A DNA stretch of 64,000 nt from Flavobacteriaceae bacterium (GCA_947483075.1 CANKLE010000003.1:1-64000), one strand, 5' to 3'. Positions 8,754 through 18,035 are shown, counted from the first letter of the stretch. Numbers and translations: made by a program. The notes: generated from the letters alone by a model not told the origin.

Positions 8754-9785
8754 ATGGCAGATTATCAATTTGTTCATCCGCAGTTTAAACTCAACGGCTT
8801 TTCTTTTACAAAAGACGATTTGTGTCGAGTGGCGTATGCGTATATCAAAGAAGGAGACGATTACGAAAAAGCCATCGGGTTGTTTTTGTTAAATTGGTTT
8901 GATGAATCCTTGACAATTCAAGTAACTACCTCAGGTACAACCGGTCCTCCCAAAAAAATCACAATAAACAAACAAGCCATGCTCGCTTCGGCAGCTGCTA
9001 CTTCTACCTACTTTAAGTTAGCGCCAGGAATACATGCCCTGCTTTGTCTCTCGGTGCAATTTATTGCAGGCAAAATGATGTTGGTGCGAGCCATGCAAGG
9101 CGGTTGGCAATTGGATGTGGTAAAACCAAGTGTATCTCCAATAAAAAACAGAGCCAAACCCTATGATTTTGTTGCGATGATTCCGATGCAAGTTTCCCAA
9201 TCTTTAAAGCAGATTAAACAGATTAAAACACTTCTAATAGGTGGCGCGCCGCTCTCTAATCGACTGCGGGATCAATTAGTCGAATTAGAAGTACAAGCCT
9301 ACGAATCATATGGCATGACCGAAACCATAACCCACATTGCTGTAAAATCAATCCACGAACCAAATTTTAATGCACTTCCGGGTGTTTCTTTTGCATTGAA
9401 TGAAAACCAATGTCTGCGTATTTCTGCTCCAAGAATCTCAACTGATGCGATTCAAACCAACGATATTGTGGATTTGATTGATGCAAAACAATTTCGATTT
9501 TTGGGTCGGATTGATACAGTGATCAATAGTGGTGGGATCAAGTTGTTTCCGGAGCTAATAGAACAAAAATTGGCGGCACAGCTTCCGCAACGATTTTACA
9601 TCATTGGCAAACCCAACGAAGAATGGGGCGAACAAGCGCTATTGGTCATTGAGTCAGCTCCTTATGTGCTTCCTGCAAATGTGTTTGACTGCTTGAACAA
9701 ATACGAAAAACCAAAAGAAATTATTTTTCTTCCCCATTTTCAGGAAACGGCTTCCGGAAAAATTATTCGAAAACTACCCGATTAA
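8754..9785 (+). CDS. menE: Short O-succinylbenzoate-CoA ligase-like AMP-binding protein
   Basis: The protein is an acyl-adenylate-forming ligase of 343 aa, much shorter than the usual 450-490 aa. The phosphate loop TTSGTTGPPKK is at about 58-68, the YESYGMTE adenine/acyl motif at about 182-189, and the C-terminal lysine hinge (ASGKIIRKLP) at the very end. The short form lacks much of the N-terminal domain. Bacteroidota MenE proteins of the menaquinone pathway have this build and commonly lie near other men genes. No other men gene is in this window, so the menaquinone assignment is by family resemblance. Its stop overlaps that of the convergent M1 peptidase gene by 4 bp. Confidence 0.75.
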   Translation: MADYQFVHPQFKLNGFSFTKDDLCRVAYAYIKEGDDYEKAIGLFLLNWFDESLTIQVTTSGTTGPPKKITINKQAMLASAAATSTYFKLAPGIHALLCLSVQFIAGKMMLVRAMQGGWQLDVVKPSVSPIKNRAKPYDFVAMIPMQVSQSLKQIKQIKTLLIGGAPLSNRLRDQLVELEVQAYESYGMTETITHIAVKSIHEPNFNALPGVSFALNENQCLRISAPRISTDAIQTNDIVDLIDAKQFRFLGRIDTVINSGGIKLFPELIEQKLAAQLPQRFYIIGKPNEEWGEQALLVIESAPYVLPANVFDCLNKYEKPKEIIFLPHFQETASGKIIRKLPD

Positions 9786-11398
9786 AGTCCTTTTGATAGC
9801 ATATAGAAATCGGTGTTTTTTACCCCAATGTCTTTTTTAAGGATTTCTTTTAAGGGGGTCGATTTCCACCCTTTTTCAGGAAATACGCGAGTTTCTTTGC
9901 CTTTAATTATAAATGTTGCAGGCAGATTGAAATTCTTTTCGGCGCAATTCCAACGGTAACTCAATACATTATTGGTGTATTTCCATTCTAAAATAGGCAA
10001 TTCCTTTTGCGCTAAATATTGGTTAAAAACAGCCGTTAATTCTAAACCAGTTTGTTCAGAAAAAAATCGAATTACAGTAGGAGTATCTATAATTTGGTGG
10101 GCATAGGTCGTGCTGTAATTTTTTATTATTTGCCACCAACGCTCGTCGTTATTTACATAGCTTCTTATCGTATTCAAAAACAAAGCGCCTTTATAATACA
10201 TATCCCCAGAACCTTCCTGGTGCACGCCATAATGACCCAGTATTGGGCGATCATTTTTTACATTTTTTTTCAATCCATTCAAGTAGGTAAGGGCAGTAGC
10301 TTTGTCTTGGGTACATTCTAAATACACCGATTCTGCATAACAAGCAAATCCTTCGTGTATCCACATGTCGGCCACATCTTTTGCTGTGATGCTGTTGCCA
10401 AACCATTCGTGTGCGCTCTCGTGAACTAAAATAAAATCAAATAACATTCCTTTGCCTGTTCCCGATAAATCGGTTCCTAAATAGCCTTTTTTAAAATGAT
10501 TTCCATAAGCTACGGCACTTTGGTGTTCCATGCCCAAATAGGGGGCTTCGACCAATTTATAGGAATCGGAAGCAAAAGGGTAGGCCCCAAATTTTCCCTG
10601 AAAACAATCCAGCATGGGTTTCACTTCGGCAAATTGAGTTTTGGCCAACGCTTCGTTTTCGCGCAAGACATAATAATCTAAATCAAGGCCGTTATAATTT
10701 TCACCAAAATGAATATAATCACCTACGTATAAAGTAATGTCATAGGCATTGATCGGATTTTTAACTTCCCAATTCCATTGCATAGCGGTTTTACTCACAG
10801 GGATTTTACTGATCATCCGTCCGTTTGAGATGGCCATAAGTGGAGTAGGAGCCGTAATTTTTAGAGTAACGCCTTGGTCGGGCTCGTCACTTTGGCTGTC
10901 TTTGCAAGGAAACCATAAACTGGCGCCTTCACCCTGAACGGCAACTCCAACAAAGGGCTTACCATTACTGTCTTTCGAATAAACAAATCCTCCATCCCAG
11001 GGAGCATTGGCGGCAACTTTTGGTTTGCCGTGGTAATAAAACCGCAAACTGTATTCGGGAATTGCATTGGTTAATTCTGACGGAAAATCAAGGTATACCG
11101 CATCATATTCTCGGGTATACTTCAGTTTTTGTTTATCATAAACAATACTATCCACCACCATATTGGCAAATAAATCCAATTGAATTCGGCTTGTTTCGTA
11201 CAAAACAGAAAAGCGAATGGTATTCGACCCTTTAATGTTTTGTTGTTCGGGATCAACTTGCAGTTCAAGCTCATATTTTTTTACGTCAAAACATTTGCGT
11301 TCTATGGGAAGTCCACCCTTAATCGAATCCTTACGACTAAATTGTTGCGCTTGTGTGGTGATAAAAAAGAAACTAAATAGTACGGCTAATTTTTTCAT
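9782..11398 (-). CDS. M1-family zinc aminopeptidase, short form
   Basis: The 538-aa secreted or periplasmic protein starts with a signal peptide (MKKLAVLFSFFFITTQAQQ). The zinc site HESAHEWFGN is near 327-331, with the third ligand in HEGFACYAE about 19 residues later. The upstream exopeptidase motif, usually GxMEN, reads GMEH near 289. It removes N-terminal residues from peptides. It has the N-terminal beta domain and the catalytic thermolysin-like domain but not the long C-terminal helical domain of the roughly 860-aa PepN type. It ends tail-to-tail against menE with a 4-bp overlap and lies 9 bp downstream of the carboxylase gene, so it may share that transcript. Confidence 0.92.
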   Translation of the reverse strand: MKKLAVLFSFFFITTQAQQFSRKDSIKGGLPIERKCFDVKKYELELQVDPEQQNIKGSNTIRFSVLYETSRIQLDLFANMVVDSIVYDKQKLKYTREYDAVYLDFPSELTNAIPEYSLRFYYHGKPKVAANAPWDGGFVYSKDSNGKPFVGVAVQGEGASLWFPCKDSQSDEPDQGVTLKITAPTPLMAISNGRMISKIPVSKTAMQWNWEVKNPINAYDITLYVGDYIHFGENYNGLDLDYYVLRENEALAKTQFAEVKPMLDCFQGKFGAYPFASDSYKLVEAPYLGMEHQSAVAYGNHFKKGYLGTDLSGTGKGMLFDFILVHESAHEWFGNSITAKDVADMWIHEGFACYAESVYLECTQDKATALTYLNGLKKNVKNDRPILGHYGVHQEGSGDMYYKGALFLNTIRSYVNNDERWWQIIKNYSTTYAHQIIDTPTVIRFFSEQTGLELTAVFNQYLAQKELPILEWKYTNNVLSYRWNCAEKNFNLPATFIIKGKETRVFPEKGWKSTPLKEILKKDIGVKNTDFYMLSKGL

Positions 11399-11407
11399 GT
11401 TACTAAG

Positions 11408-13036
11408 TTATACTTGGAGAACTCCTAGATTAAATTTTTTCTCAATGGGCGATTGGTTTGCTGCTTCAATTCCCATGCTTATCCAGGTACGAGTTTCTAG
11501 CGGATCAATAATTCCGTCTGTCCATAATCGTGCCGCAGCATAGTAGGGGGAAACTTGCTCGTCATATCGGGCTTTTATTTTGTCAAACAATTCTTGTTCT
11601 TTTTTTTCATCAACCACTTCGCCTTTGTTTTTTAGCGCAGCAGCTTCTATTTGCAGGAGTACTTTGGCGGCCTGAGTACCACCCATCACGGCCAATTCGG
11701 CACTTGGCCAAGCGACAATTAATCTCGGGTCATACGCTTTTCCGCACATGGCGTAATTTCCGGCACCATAGCTGTTTCCGATGATGATGGTAAATTTGGG
11801 CACTACCGAATTGGATACCGCATTCACCATTTTGGCGCCATCTTTGATGATGCCCCCGTGCTCTGATTTGGAGCCTACCATAAAACCAGTTACATCTTGT
11901 AAAAATACCAAAGGAATTTTCTTTTGGTTGCAATTGGCAATAAAACGGGTGGCTTTATCGGCTGAATCGGAGTAGATGACCCCGCCAAATTGCATCTCCC
12001 CTTTTTTGGATTTAATCACTTTGCGTTGATTGGCTACAATCCCAACGGCCCAACCTTGTATGCGTGCATAACCAGTAAGGATGGTTTGTCCGTAACCCGC
12101 TTTGTATTCGTCAAATTCAGACTGATCTACCAATCGCTTGATGATTTCGATCATGTCGTATTGCTCTGTTCTGGTTTTGGGTAAAATACCATATATATCA
12201 CTTTCGTTTAATGCCGGTTTGGCCGATTCAATTCGGTTAAAACCCGCCTGATCGAAGTGGCCAATTTTACTCACAATGCGTTTGATGCGATCTAATGCGT
12301 CTTTGTCGTCTTTGGCTTTGTAATCGGTAACCCCAGAAATTTCACAATGTGTGGTCGCTCCACCCAAGGTTTCATTGTCTATAGATTCTCCTACAGCGGC
12401 TTTAACCAAATAACTCCCGGCCAAAAAGATGCTGCCTGTTTTATCTACAATTAATGCTTCGTCACTCATGATCGGCAGGTAGGCGCCGCCGGCTACACAA
12501 CTTCCCATCACGGCAGCGATTTGCGTGATGCCCATACTAGACATTTGGGCATTATTTCTAAAAATTCGTCCAAAATGTTCTTTGTCTGGAAATATTTCAT
12601 CTTGGAGCGGCAAATACACCCCGGCGCTGTCTACTAAGTAAATGATAGGCAATCGGTTCTCCATGGCAATTTCTTGGGCGCGCAAATTCTTTTTTCCGGT
12701 AATGGGAAACCAAGCACCGGCTTTTACTGTAGCATCATTGGCTACAACAATACATTGTTTACCTTGTATATAGCCTATTTTTATCACGACACCACCCGAT
12801 GGGCAGCCCCCGTGTTCGGCATACATGCCCTCGCCGGCGAAGGCGCCAATTTCTATTGCTGCTGATTTTGCATCGAGCAAATAGTCTATGCGTTCGCGAG
12901 CGGTCATTTTGCCTTCGGCATGCAGTTTCTCGATTCGTTTTTCGCCACCACCTAATTTTACTTTGGCAAAGCGTTGCTTGTATTGAGAAAGGAGTAGCTT
13001 ATTGTGGTCTTCGTTTTGGTTGAAGCTAATGTCCAT
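11408..13036 (-). CDS. Acyl-CoA carboxylase beta subunit, methylcrotonyl/propionyl type
   Basis: The 542-aa carboxyltransferase subunit moves CO2 from carboxybiotin to an acyl-CoA. The N- and C-terminal crotonase-fold halves are intact: GGCPSGGVV and HFGRIFRNNAQMSSMGI in the first, GFMVGSKSEHGGIIKDGAKM and NSYGAGNYAMCGKAYDP in the second. The HFGRIF...MSSMGITQIA region resembles methylcrotonyl-CoA carboxylase (leucine breakdown) more than AccD. No biotin carboxylase/biotin-carrier gene lies nearby, so its partner must be elsewhere. The start MDISFNQNEDHNK is typical. Confidence 0.9.
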   Translation of the reverse strand: MDISFNQNEDHNKLLLSQYKQRFAKVKLGGGEKRIEKLHAEGKMTARERIDYLLDAKSAAIEIGAFAGEGMYAEHGGCPSGGVVIKIGYIQGKQCIVVANDATVKAGAWFPITGKKNLRAQEIAMENRLPIIYLVDSAGVYLPLQDEIFPDKEHFGRIFRNNAQMSSMGITQIAAVMGSCVAGGAYLPIMSDEALIVDKTGSIFLAGSYLVKAAVGESIDNETLGGATTHCEISGVTDYKAKDDKDALDRIKRIVSKIGHFDQAGFNRIESAKPALNESDIYGILPKTRTEQYDMIEIIKRLVDQSEFDEYKAGYGQTILTGYARIQGWAVGIVANQRKVIKSKKGEMQFGGVIYSDSADKATRFIANCNQKKIPLVFLQDVTGFMVGSKSEHGGIIKDGAKMVNAVSNSVVPKFTIIIGNSYGAGNYAMCGKAYDPRLIVAWPSAELAVMGGTQAAKVLLQIEAAALKNKGEVVDEKKEQELFDKIKARYDEQVSPYYAAARLWTDGIIDPLETRTWISMGIEAANQSPIEKKFNLGVLQV

Positions 13037-13189
13037 AAGGTATATTTTGAAATTGTGGGGCTAAAATACGAAATCGTTTGATTATCGAAGGGGTAAAGAG
13101 TGCTAATAAAACAAAATAGTATGCAGACAACGCCCGCTATAGTAACAACATTATTACGATTTCTTTACGTTATTTTAACACGAAAAATG

Positions 13190-13197
13190 TACATTTG
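13190..13197 (+). promoter_or_regulatory. Possible -7 element of the phosphate-transport pair
   Basis: TACATTTG matches TAnnTTTG and lies 27 nt before the ATG at 13225. The -33 region has only a weak match. No recognisable pho box was seen. Confidence 0.45.
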
Positions 13198-13224
13198 GCC
13201 ATAAATTTTTTAATTAAAAAGAGT

Positions 13225-13869
13225 ATGTCAATCAACAGTATTTTTCAATTTTTAGTTCCCAAAGACAAGAAGTTTTTTCCTTTATTTGAACAAGCGACTA
13301 GTAATTTGATCACCTTGGCCGAAGCCTTACACGAGGCTGTAAATGCTAAACAAGCAGATCGCGATGAATACTTCAAGAAAATTGACGAATTAGAAGCCAC
13401 CATAGAAGAGTTAACTCAAAAAATCCACATGGAATTGAGCGCCAATTTCATCACTCCATTCGACCGAGAGGACATTCACTCGTTGATTAAATCAATTGAC
13501 AATGTGGCCGATTACATGCACAGTGCGGCTAGCAAAATGAAGCTGTACCAGGTGGAAAAAATTACTAAATCAATTCGAAAATTAACTGAAATTAATTTGG
13601 AAGCCTGCCAATTGATTGGCGTTGGAATTAAAGAGTTAAAAGACAAAAAGAACATTCACACGATAAAAGAAACCTGCAAAAAAATCAATAAACTAGAAAG
13701 CAAAGCCGACATTGTTTTTGACAAAGCGGTAGCCGAAATCTTTGAAAACGAAACCGATGCCAAAAACATCATTAAATACAAAGAAGTTTTGTCGGCGTTG
13801 GAATCTGCTTCAGACAAATGTAAAAGTGTTTCGAATGTAATGGAGCAAATTTCGGTGAAACACTCCTAA
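13225..13869 (+). CDS. DUF47/PhoU-like phosphate transport accessory protein
   Basis: The 214-aa all-helical protein begins MSINSIFQFLVPKDKKFFPLFEQ, the hallmark opening of DUF47 (PhoU-related) proteins. Acidic helices with E/D-rich metal-binding motifs follow (DREDIHSLIKSIDNVADYM at about 85). The frame runs 10 codons further up, but that stretch overlaps the probable promoter and is not conserved, so the second ATG is chosen. Such proteins sit in an operon with PiT-type transporters and are thought to control them. Here the PiT gene starts 27 nt downstream. Confidence 0.93.
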   Translation: MSINSIFQFLVPKDKKFFPLFEQATSNLITLAEALHEAVNAKQADRDEYFKKIDELEATIEELTQKIHMELSANFITPFDREDIHSLIKSIDNVADYMHSAASKMKLYQVEKITKSIRKLTEINLEACQLIGVGIKELKDKKNIHTIKETCKKINKLESKADIVFDKAVAEIFENETDAKNIIKYKEVLSALESASDKCKSVSNVMEQISVKHS

Positions 13870-13896
13870 TTGTAATCTTAAAACCTAACAGAACGC

Positions 13897-15246
13897 ATGA
13901 CTTTACTTTTAGTTATCATAGGTTTAGCCTTATTTTTTGATTACATAAATGGGTTTCACGATGCAGCCAATTCGATTGCAACCATAGTAGCCACCAAAGT
14001 GTTATCGCCTTTTCAGGCAGTACTTTGGGCGGCATTTTTTAATTTCTTGGCGTATTGGGTGTTTGGATTTGGTGTAGCCGATACGGTAGCCAAAACAGCC
14101 AAAACAGCCGATATCAATTTGACAGTAATTTTAGCCGGCGTTGTTGCGGCGATCATCTGGAATTTAATCACTTGGTGGAAAGGAATTCCTTCGAGTTCCT
14201 CCCATACATTAATCGGTGGTTTTGCTGGAGCTGCATTGGCTCATGCCTTTTCGATTCATGGTTTCTCAGATTACCTAGCCGAAGAGAAGGGTATTCAGGT
14301 CACCAAACACTGGTACAATATTGTGAATTGGTATAAACCAGGTGAAGACGGAACTTTGCCTTCGGGGGTGGTAATTATATTGGCATTTATCATTTTAGCG
14401 CCTTTATTAGGAATGATCATATCCTATTTTATTTCGTTGTGGCTCATGTATTCTTCCAAAAAGAATATTTATCCTAAGCTGTTTACTCTAGCATTAATGG
14501 TATTGGCGGTTTGGTTCTTATCAACCGTATTAGTTTCCTATGACGACATCAAGAAACCCCGATTTGAATCTCATTTTTTAAGTGAATTTTGCGAACCCGC
14601 AAACATCAAGTGGTTATTGGTAGGCGTAGTGTTTTTTAGTATTGCGCTATTTAATTTATTGTTCAGTTCATTTTCTACTGCCAAAGCAGAATCTATCTTG
14701 AAACGCATGCAGTTGTTGTCTTCGGCTTCATTTAGTTTGGGGCACGGAGGTAATGACTCTCAAAAAGTTATGGGAATTATTGCGGCTGCAGTAGCTGTTT
14801 ATATCAAATCAAATCCAAACATCAATCTATCTAGTGGTTGGTTGGACTTAAATGTTATTCTGCCGGATGAAGATAAAGGAATTGTTGCAAATATGCCGGG
14901 TTGGATTCCGCTCACCTGTTATACAGTTATCGCATTGGGCACCTTGAGTGGCGGGTGGAAAATTGTAAAAACCATGGGGTCTAAAATCACAAAAGTGACT
15001 GCTTTTGAAGGCGTAGTAGCCGAATCGGCGGGTGCATTAACCTTATTTATGACCGAACATTTTAAAATTCCAGTTTCTACGACACACACCATAACAGGAT
15101 CAATTATTGGCGTGGGTGTAACCAAGCGTGTGTCTGCAGTGCGCTGGGGTGTGACGGTAAATTTATTGTGGGCGTGGATTCTTACTATCCCGGTATCTGC
15201 AATTGTTGCAGCAGGATTTTATTATTTATTCGCTGCAATTATCTAA
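13897..15246 (+). CDS. pit: PiT-family inorganic phosphate transporter
   Basis: The 449-aa inner-membrane protein has two PHO4 halves. Each has the signature: FDYINGFHDAANSIATIVATK at 10-30, and SLGHGGNDSQKVMGIIAAA at about 280. GIPSSSSHTLIGGFAGAA and KIPVSTTHTITGSIIGVG are the repeated serine/threonine-rich loops. It is a low-affinity symporter of phosphate, as a metal-phosphate complex or with cations. The cytoplasmic loop between the halves has unremarkable charge. Pairing with the DUF47 gene makes a complete two-gene uptake unit ending at the terminator at 15251-15280. Confidence 0.95.
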   Translation: MTLLLVIIGLALFFDYINGFHDAANSIATIVATKVLSPFQAVLWAAFFNFLAYWVFGFGVADTVAKTAKTADINLTVILAGVVAAIIWNLITWWKGIPSSSSHTLIGGFAGAALAHAFSIHGFSDYLAEEKGIQVTKHWYNIVNWYKPGEDGTLPSGVVIILAFIILAPLLGMIISYFISLWLMYSSKKNIYPKLFTLALMVLAVWFLSTVLVSYDDIKKPRFESHFLSEFCEPANIKWLLVGVVFFSIALFNLLFSSFSTAKAESILKRMQLLSSASFSLGHGGNDSQKVMGIIAAAVAVYIKSNPNINLSSGWLDLNVILPDEDKGIVANMPGWIPLTCYTVIALGTLSGGWKIVKTMGSKITKVTAFEGVVAESAGALTLFMTEHFKIPVSTTHTITGSIIGVGVTKRVSAVRWGVTVNLLWAWILTIPVSAIVAAGFYYLFAAII

Positions 15247-15250
15247 ATAA

Positions 15251-15280
15251 AAAAAAGCAAACGTTTAAGTTTGCCTTTTT
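15251..15280. terminator. Bidirectional terminator between pit and lpxD
   Basis: The inverted repeat aaagcaaac/gtttgcctt (arms near 15254-15262 and 15269-15277) is flanked by A and T runs. It fits termination of both the plus-strand phosphate operon and the minus-strand lpxD. Confidence 0.75.
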
Positions 15281-15282
15281 AT

Positions 15283-16278
15283 TTATCTTTTTTCGTTGAC
15301 CATTCGTTTCAATAAGGCCCACTGTTTTAGAGCGTCTCGAGCTTCTACAGCCGGGTAACCCAGCATTGTTTTACCAGCCTCCACATCGCTGGCCACGCCA
15401 GAGCCAGCACCAATTATTGCGCCAGCGCCAATAGTAATATGGTCTTTTACTGATACGCTTCCGCCGATAATTACTCCATCGCCTAAGGTTACAGAACCGG
15501 CCAGGCCACTTGCGCCCGACATGATACAGAATTTCCCTAAATTACAGTTGTGTGCTATTTGAACCAAATTGTCAATTTTACAGCCATCACCAATAATTGT
15601 CGAACTGAATTTACCTCGATCTACACAAGAATTGGCCCCAATCTCTACGTAGTTGCCAATAACAACATTGCCAATTTGAGGAATTTTTGCTAAGCCGCGT
15701 TCCGGACAAGGTCTAAATCCAAAACCATCGGCACCAATCGAAGCATTGGGATGAATGATACAGTGGTTTCCGATATGACATCGTTCTCTTACAATTACTC
15801 CAGACCAAAGCACCGTGTTGCTTCCTATCGTACATTCATCCAAAACAGTTACATTAGGGTAAATTATTGCATTTGCACCAATGGTAACATTTGGGCCAAT
15901 GTAAACATTTGCGCCAATTTTTGCGTGTTCCCCTATTTTTGCAGAGGAATCAATGGTTGCAGTAGGATGTATTTCGGAATGAAATACCGGTGGAGGAGGC
16001 GAAAATAGTTCTAAGATTTTGGACATAGCCAAATCTGGATTTTTCACTTTAATAAAAGCTTTGTTATCACCAGGTTCAATTGAAATATCTTCACAAACTA
16101 TTGCACAACAGGCTTTAGTTTTACTCCAAAAACGTTCGTATTTTTTAGTTCCTATAATACTAATTTCAGTAGTTGAAGCTTTTTCAAGTTCTTCTGGGGC
16201 AGTGATGAGTTGAGTTGTGTTTCCAATCAATTCGCCGCCAATAAGATCATGAATAGCTTGTAACGTATAGGTTTTCAT
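15283..16278 (-). CDS. lpxD: UDP-3-O-acylglucosamine N-acyltransferase (LpxD-like)
   Basis: The 331-aa enzyme adds the second 3-hydroxyacyl chain in lipid A synthesis, using acyl-ACP. An N-terminal uridine-binding domain (about 1-100) leads to a left-handed beta-helix of hexapeptide repeats (IGANVYIGPNVTIGANAIIYPNV and on, about 105-290). The catalytic histidine lies in the VQIAHNCNLG loop near 240. GADGFGF upstream of it is also conserved. It stands alone, outside any lpx/fab cluster, so it could be a second LpxD paralogue besides a copy in the main lipid A operon. That is inference. Confidence 0.88.
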   Translation of the reverse strand: MKTYTLQAIHDLIGGELIGNTTQLITAPEELEKASTTEISIIGTKKYERFWSKTKACCAIVCEDISIEPGDNKAFIKVKNPDLAMSKILELFSPPPPVFHSEIHPTATIDSSAKIGEHAKIGANVYIGPNVTIGANAIIYPNVTVLDECTIGSNTVLWSGVIVRERCHIGNHCIIHPNASIGADGFGFRPCPERGLAKIPQIGNVVIGNYVEIGANSCVDRGKFSSTIIGDGCKIDNLVQIAHNCNLGKFCIMSGASGLAGSVTLGDGVIIGGSVSVKDHITIGAGAIIGAGSGVASDVEAGKTMLGYPAVEARDALKQWALLKRMVNEKR

Positions 16279-16396
16279 AGATTAGTGCATTAGAATTATT
16301 TTCAATATTACTCAAAAAAAATACGATATCGACATAAATAAAGAAATATTATCCAAATTTTTTTATGTGTTTTAGCTGTTGTTAATTAACATTTTA

Positions 16397-16430
16397 TTGT
16401 GTATTTTATCTATAGCTAAGGCTATTTTTG
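16397..16430 (+). promoter_or_regulatory. Possible promoter of the Rieske lipoprotein gene
   Basis: TTG at 16397-16399 and TATTTTTG at 16423-16430 lie 23 bp apart. The -7 element is a full TAnnTTTG match 20 nt before the ATG. Confidence 0.45.
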
Positions 16431-16450
16431 ATCCATAAAAATTAGAAAAA

Positions 16451-16879
16451 ATGGATAGAAAAGAATTTTTTTCAAAAGTAGGGTTTGGAGCCGCTTTATT
16501 GTTAGTGCCTGCTTGTATTGGCGGTTTAACCAGCAGTTGTGAGAAAGAAGATGATGGCAGTGTAAGTCCGGCGCCAACCAATGTAGACTTTACCTTAGAT
16601 ATTACTTCAGGAAATTTGGCTACCCCAGGAGGCTATTTGGTGCACAGTGGTATTGTGGTAGCTCGAACGTTAGCAGGAGGATTTCTTGCCGTTTCTGCCT
16701 CATGCACACACCAAGGAACCAACGTAAATTACAGCAGCGCAAACAATAACTTTATTTGTCCAAATCACGGAGCCATTTTCAACAGTACAGGTGCTGTGAC
16801 CAGAGGCCCCGCAAGTAGTAATCTAACGAGTTATACGGTAGAAGTGCTGTCGGCCACCCAAATAAGAGTGCATTCTTAA
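16451..16879 (+). CDS. Rieske [2Fe-2S] lipoprotein
   Basis: The 142-aa protein has a hydrophobic leader and a lipobox-like LTSSC at about residue 30. Acidic residues follow the cysteine directly (CEKEDDG), resembling the lipoprotein export signal that sends Bacteroidota lipoproteins to the cell surface. The Rieske cluster ligands are present as CTHQG (about 85) and CPNHG (about 104). The redox partner is unknown and no cytochrome genes are next to it. A role in electron transfer at the periplasm or surface is inferred. The start MDRKEFFSKVGFGAALLL also has a weak Tat-like look, but there is no twin arginine. Confidence 0.85.
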   Translation: MDRKEFFSKVGFGAALLLVPACIGGLTSSCEKEDDGSVSPAPTNVDFTLDITSGNLATPGGYLVHSGIVVARTLAGGFLAVSASCTHQGTNVNYSSANNNFICPNHGAIFNSTGAVTRGPASSNLTSYTVEVLSATQIRVHS

Positions 16880-16881
16880 AT

Positions 16882-17980
16882 CTAGTTTTCCTCTTTTTGG
16901 CCCATCATCATCAAGAAGGCTTTCAGAAACGAATCGATTTCTCCATTCATTACGCCATCTACATCGCTGGTTTCATGACTGGTGCGTACATCTTTTACTA
17001 ATTTATAGGGATGCATCACGTAATTTCGAATCTGAGAGCCCCATTCGATTTTCATTTTTTTAGCTTCAATTTCGTCGCGTAGCGCTTGTTTCTTTTTCAA
17101 TTCAATTTCATACAACTGTGATTTGAGCAATTGCATGGCTTTGGTTTTATTGTCTAATTGAGAGCGTGTTTCCGAATTTTCGATGATAATGCCGGTAGGG
17201 TGGTGACGCAAACGAACTGCAGTTTCTACTTTGTTTACATTTTGCCCTCCTGCACCACTGGATCGCATGGTTTCCCAGGAAATATCAGCCGGATTAATTT
17301 CTATTTCGATGGTATCATCGGCCAACGGATACACATATACCGAAGCAAATGAAGTGTGACGTTTGCCATTGCTGTCAAAAGGGGAGATGCGTACCAACCG
17401 ATGTACGCCGTTTTCGCCTTTGAGGTAGCCAAATGAATAATCGCCTTCTATTTCGAGCGTAACGGTTTTAATTCCCGCTACTTCTCCGGCCTGAAAGTTG
17501 AGCTCTTTTATTTTAAAGTTATATTTTTCGGCCCACATCATGTACATGCGCATGAGCATTTGCGCCCAATCACAGCTTTCTGTTCCGCCAGCACCCGCAG
17601 TAATTTGCACAACCGCACTCAAGGAATCGCCTTCGTCCGAAAGCATGTTTTTGAATTCTAAATCTTCTAGATGGGTATTGGTTAGGACGTATTGGGCATC
17701 GAGTTCTTCTTCGGTCAATTCGCCTTCTTTAAAAAATTCATAGGCCAATTGCAACTCGTCGCACATCGAAATCCCTTTGTTGTAGTCATCAACCCATTTT
17801 TTTTTGGAGCGCAAGTTTTTTACAAGTACTTCTGCTTCCTTGGCGTTGTTCCAGAAATCGGGGGCAAAGGTTTTCTCTTCTTCGTTGGTAATTTCAATCA
17901 GTTTGGCATCAATGTCAAAGATACCTCCTCAACGCACCAAGGCGTTCTACAATACCTTTAATTTGTTCGGTATTTGTCAT
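16882..17980 (-). CDS. prfB: Peptide chain release factor 2 with programmed +1 frameshift
   Basis: RF2 recognises UAA/UGA and releases the finished protein. The GGQ catalytic motif ([11 protein letters not shown]) and the SPF stop-codon recognition motif (RISPFDSN) are present. The gene is in two frames. A 21-codon leader ([21 protein letters not shown]) starts at 17980 and ends at a UGA at 17917-17915. Just before it the minus strand reads AGGAGG TAT CTT TGA C, the classic slip site with an internal Shine-Dalgarno. Shifting +1 at CTT continues into [15 protein letters not shown] and on to the stop at 16882, giving 365 aa, the normal RF2 length. Low RF2 causes slow UGA reading and so more shifting, an autoregulatory loop known from E. 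coli. Confidence 0.96.
17912..17932 (-). promoter_or_regulatory. prfB frameshift site
   Basis: The minus strand reads gaggaggtatctttgacatt across this stretch. The aggagg acts as an internal Shine-Dalgarno with the standard 3-nt spacing to the slippery CTT and the in-frame UGA followed by C, a weak termination context. Confidence 0.95.
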
Positions 17981-18001
17981 AATTTACTTAGATTTGTGAC
18001 G

Positions 18002-18035
18002 CAAAAATAACTAATTTTCTATGTAGTTATTTCAA
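18002..18035 (-). promoter_or_regulatory. Possible promoter of prfB
   Basis: The minus strand has TTG (18033-18035), a 23-bp spacer and TATTTTTG (18002-18009), about 22 nt before the leader ATG at 17980. Confidence 0.45.

Noticed and set aside
13195..13224. Longer start for the DUF47 protein
   Set aside because: The extra 10 residues overlap the promoter-like TACATTTG and are not conserved.
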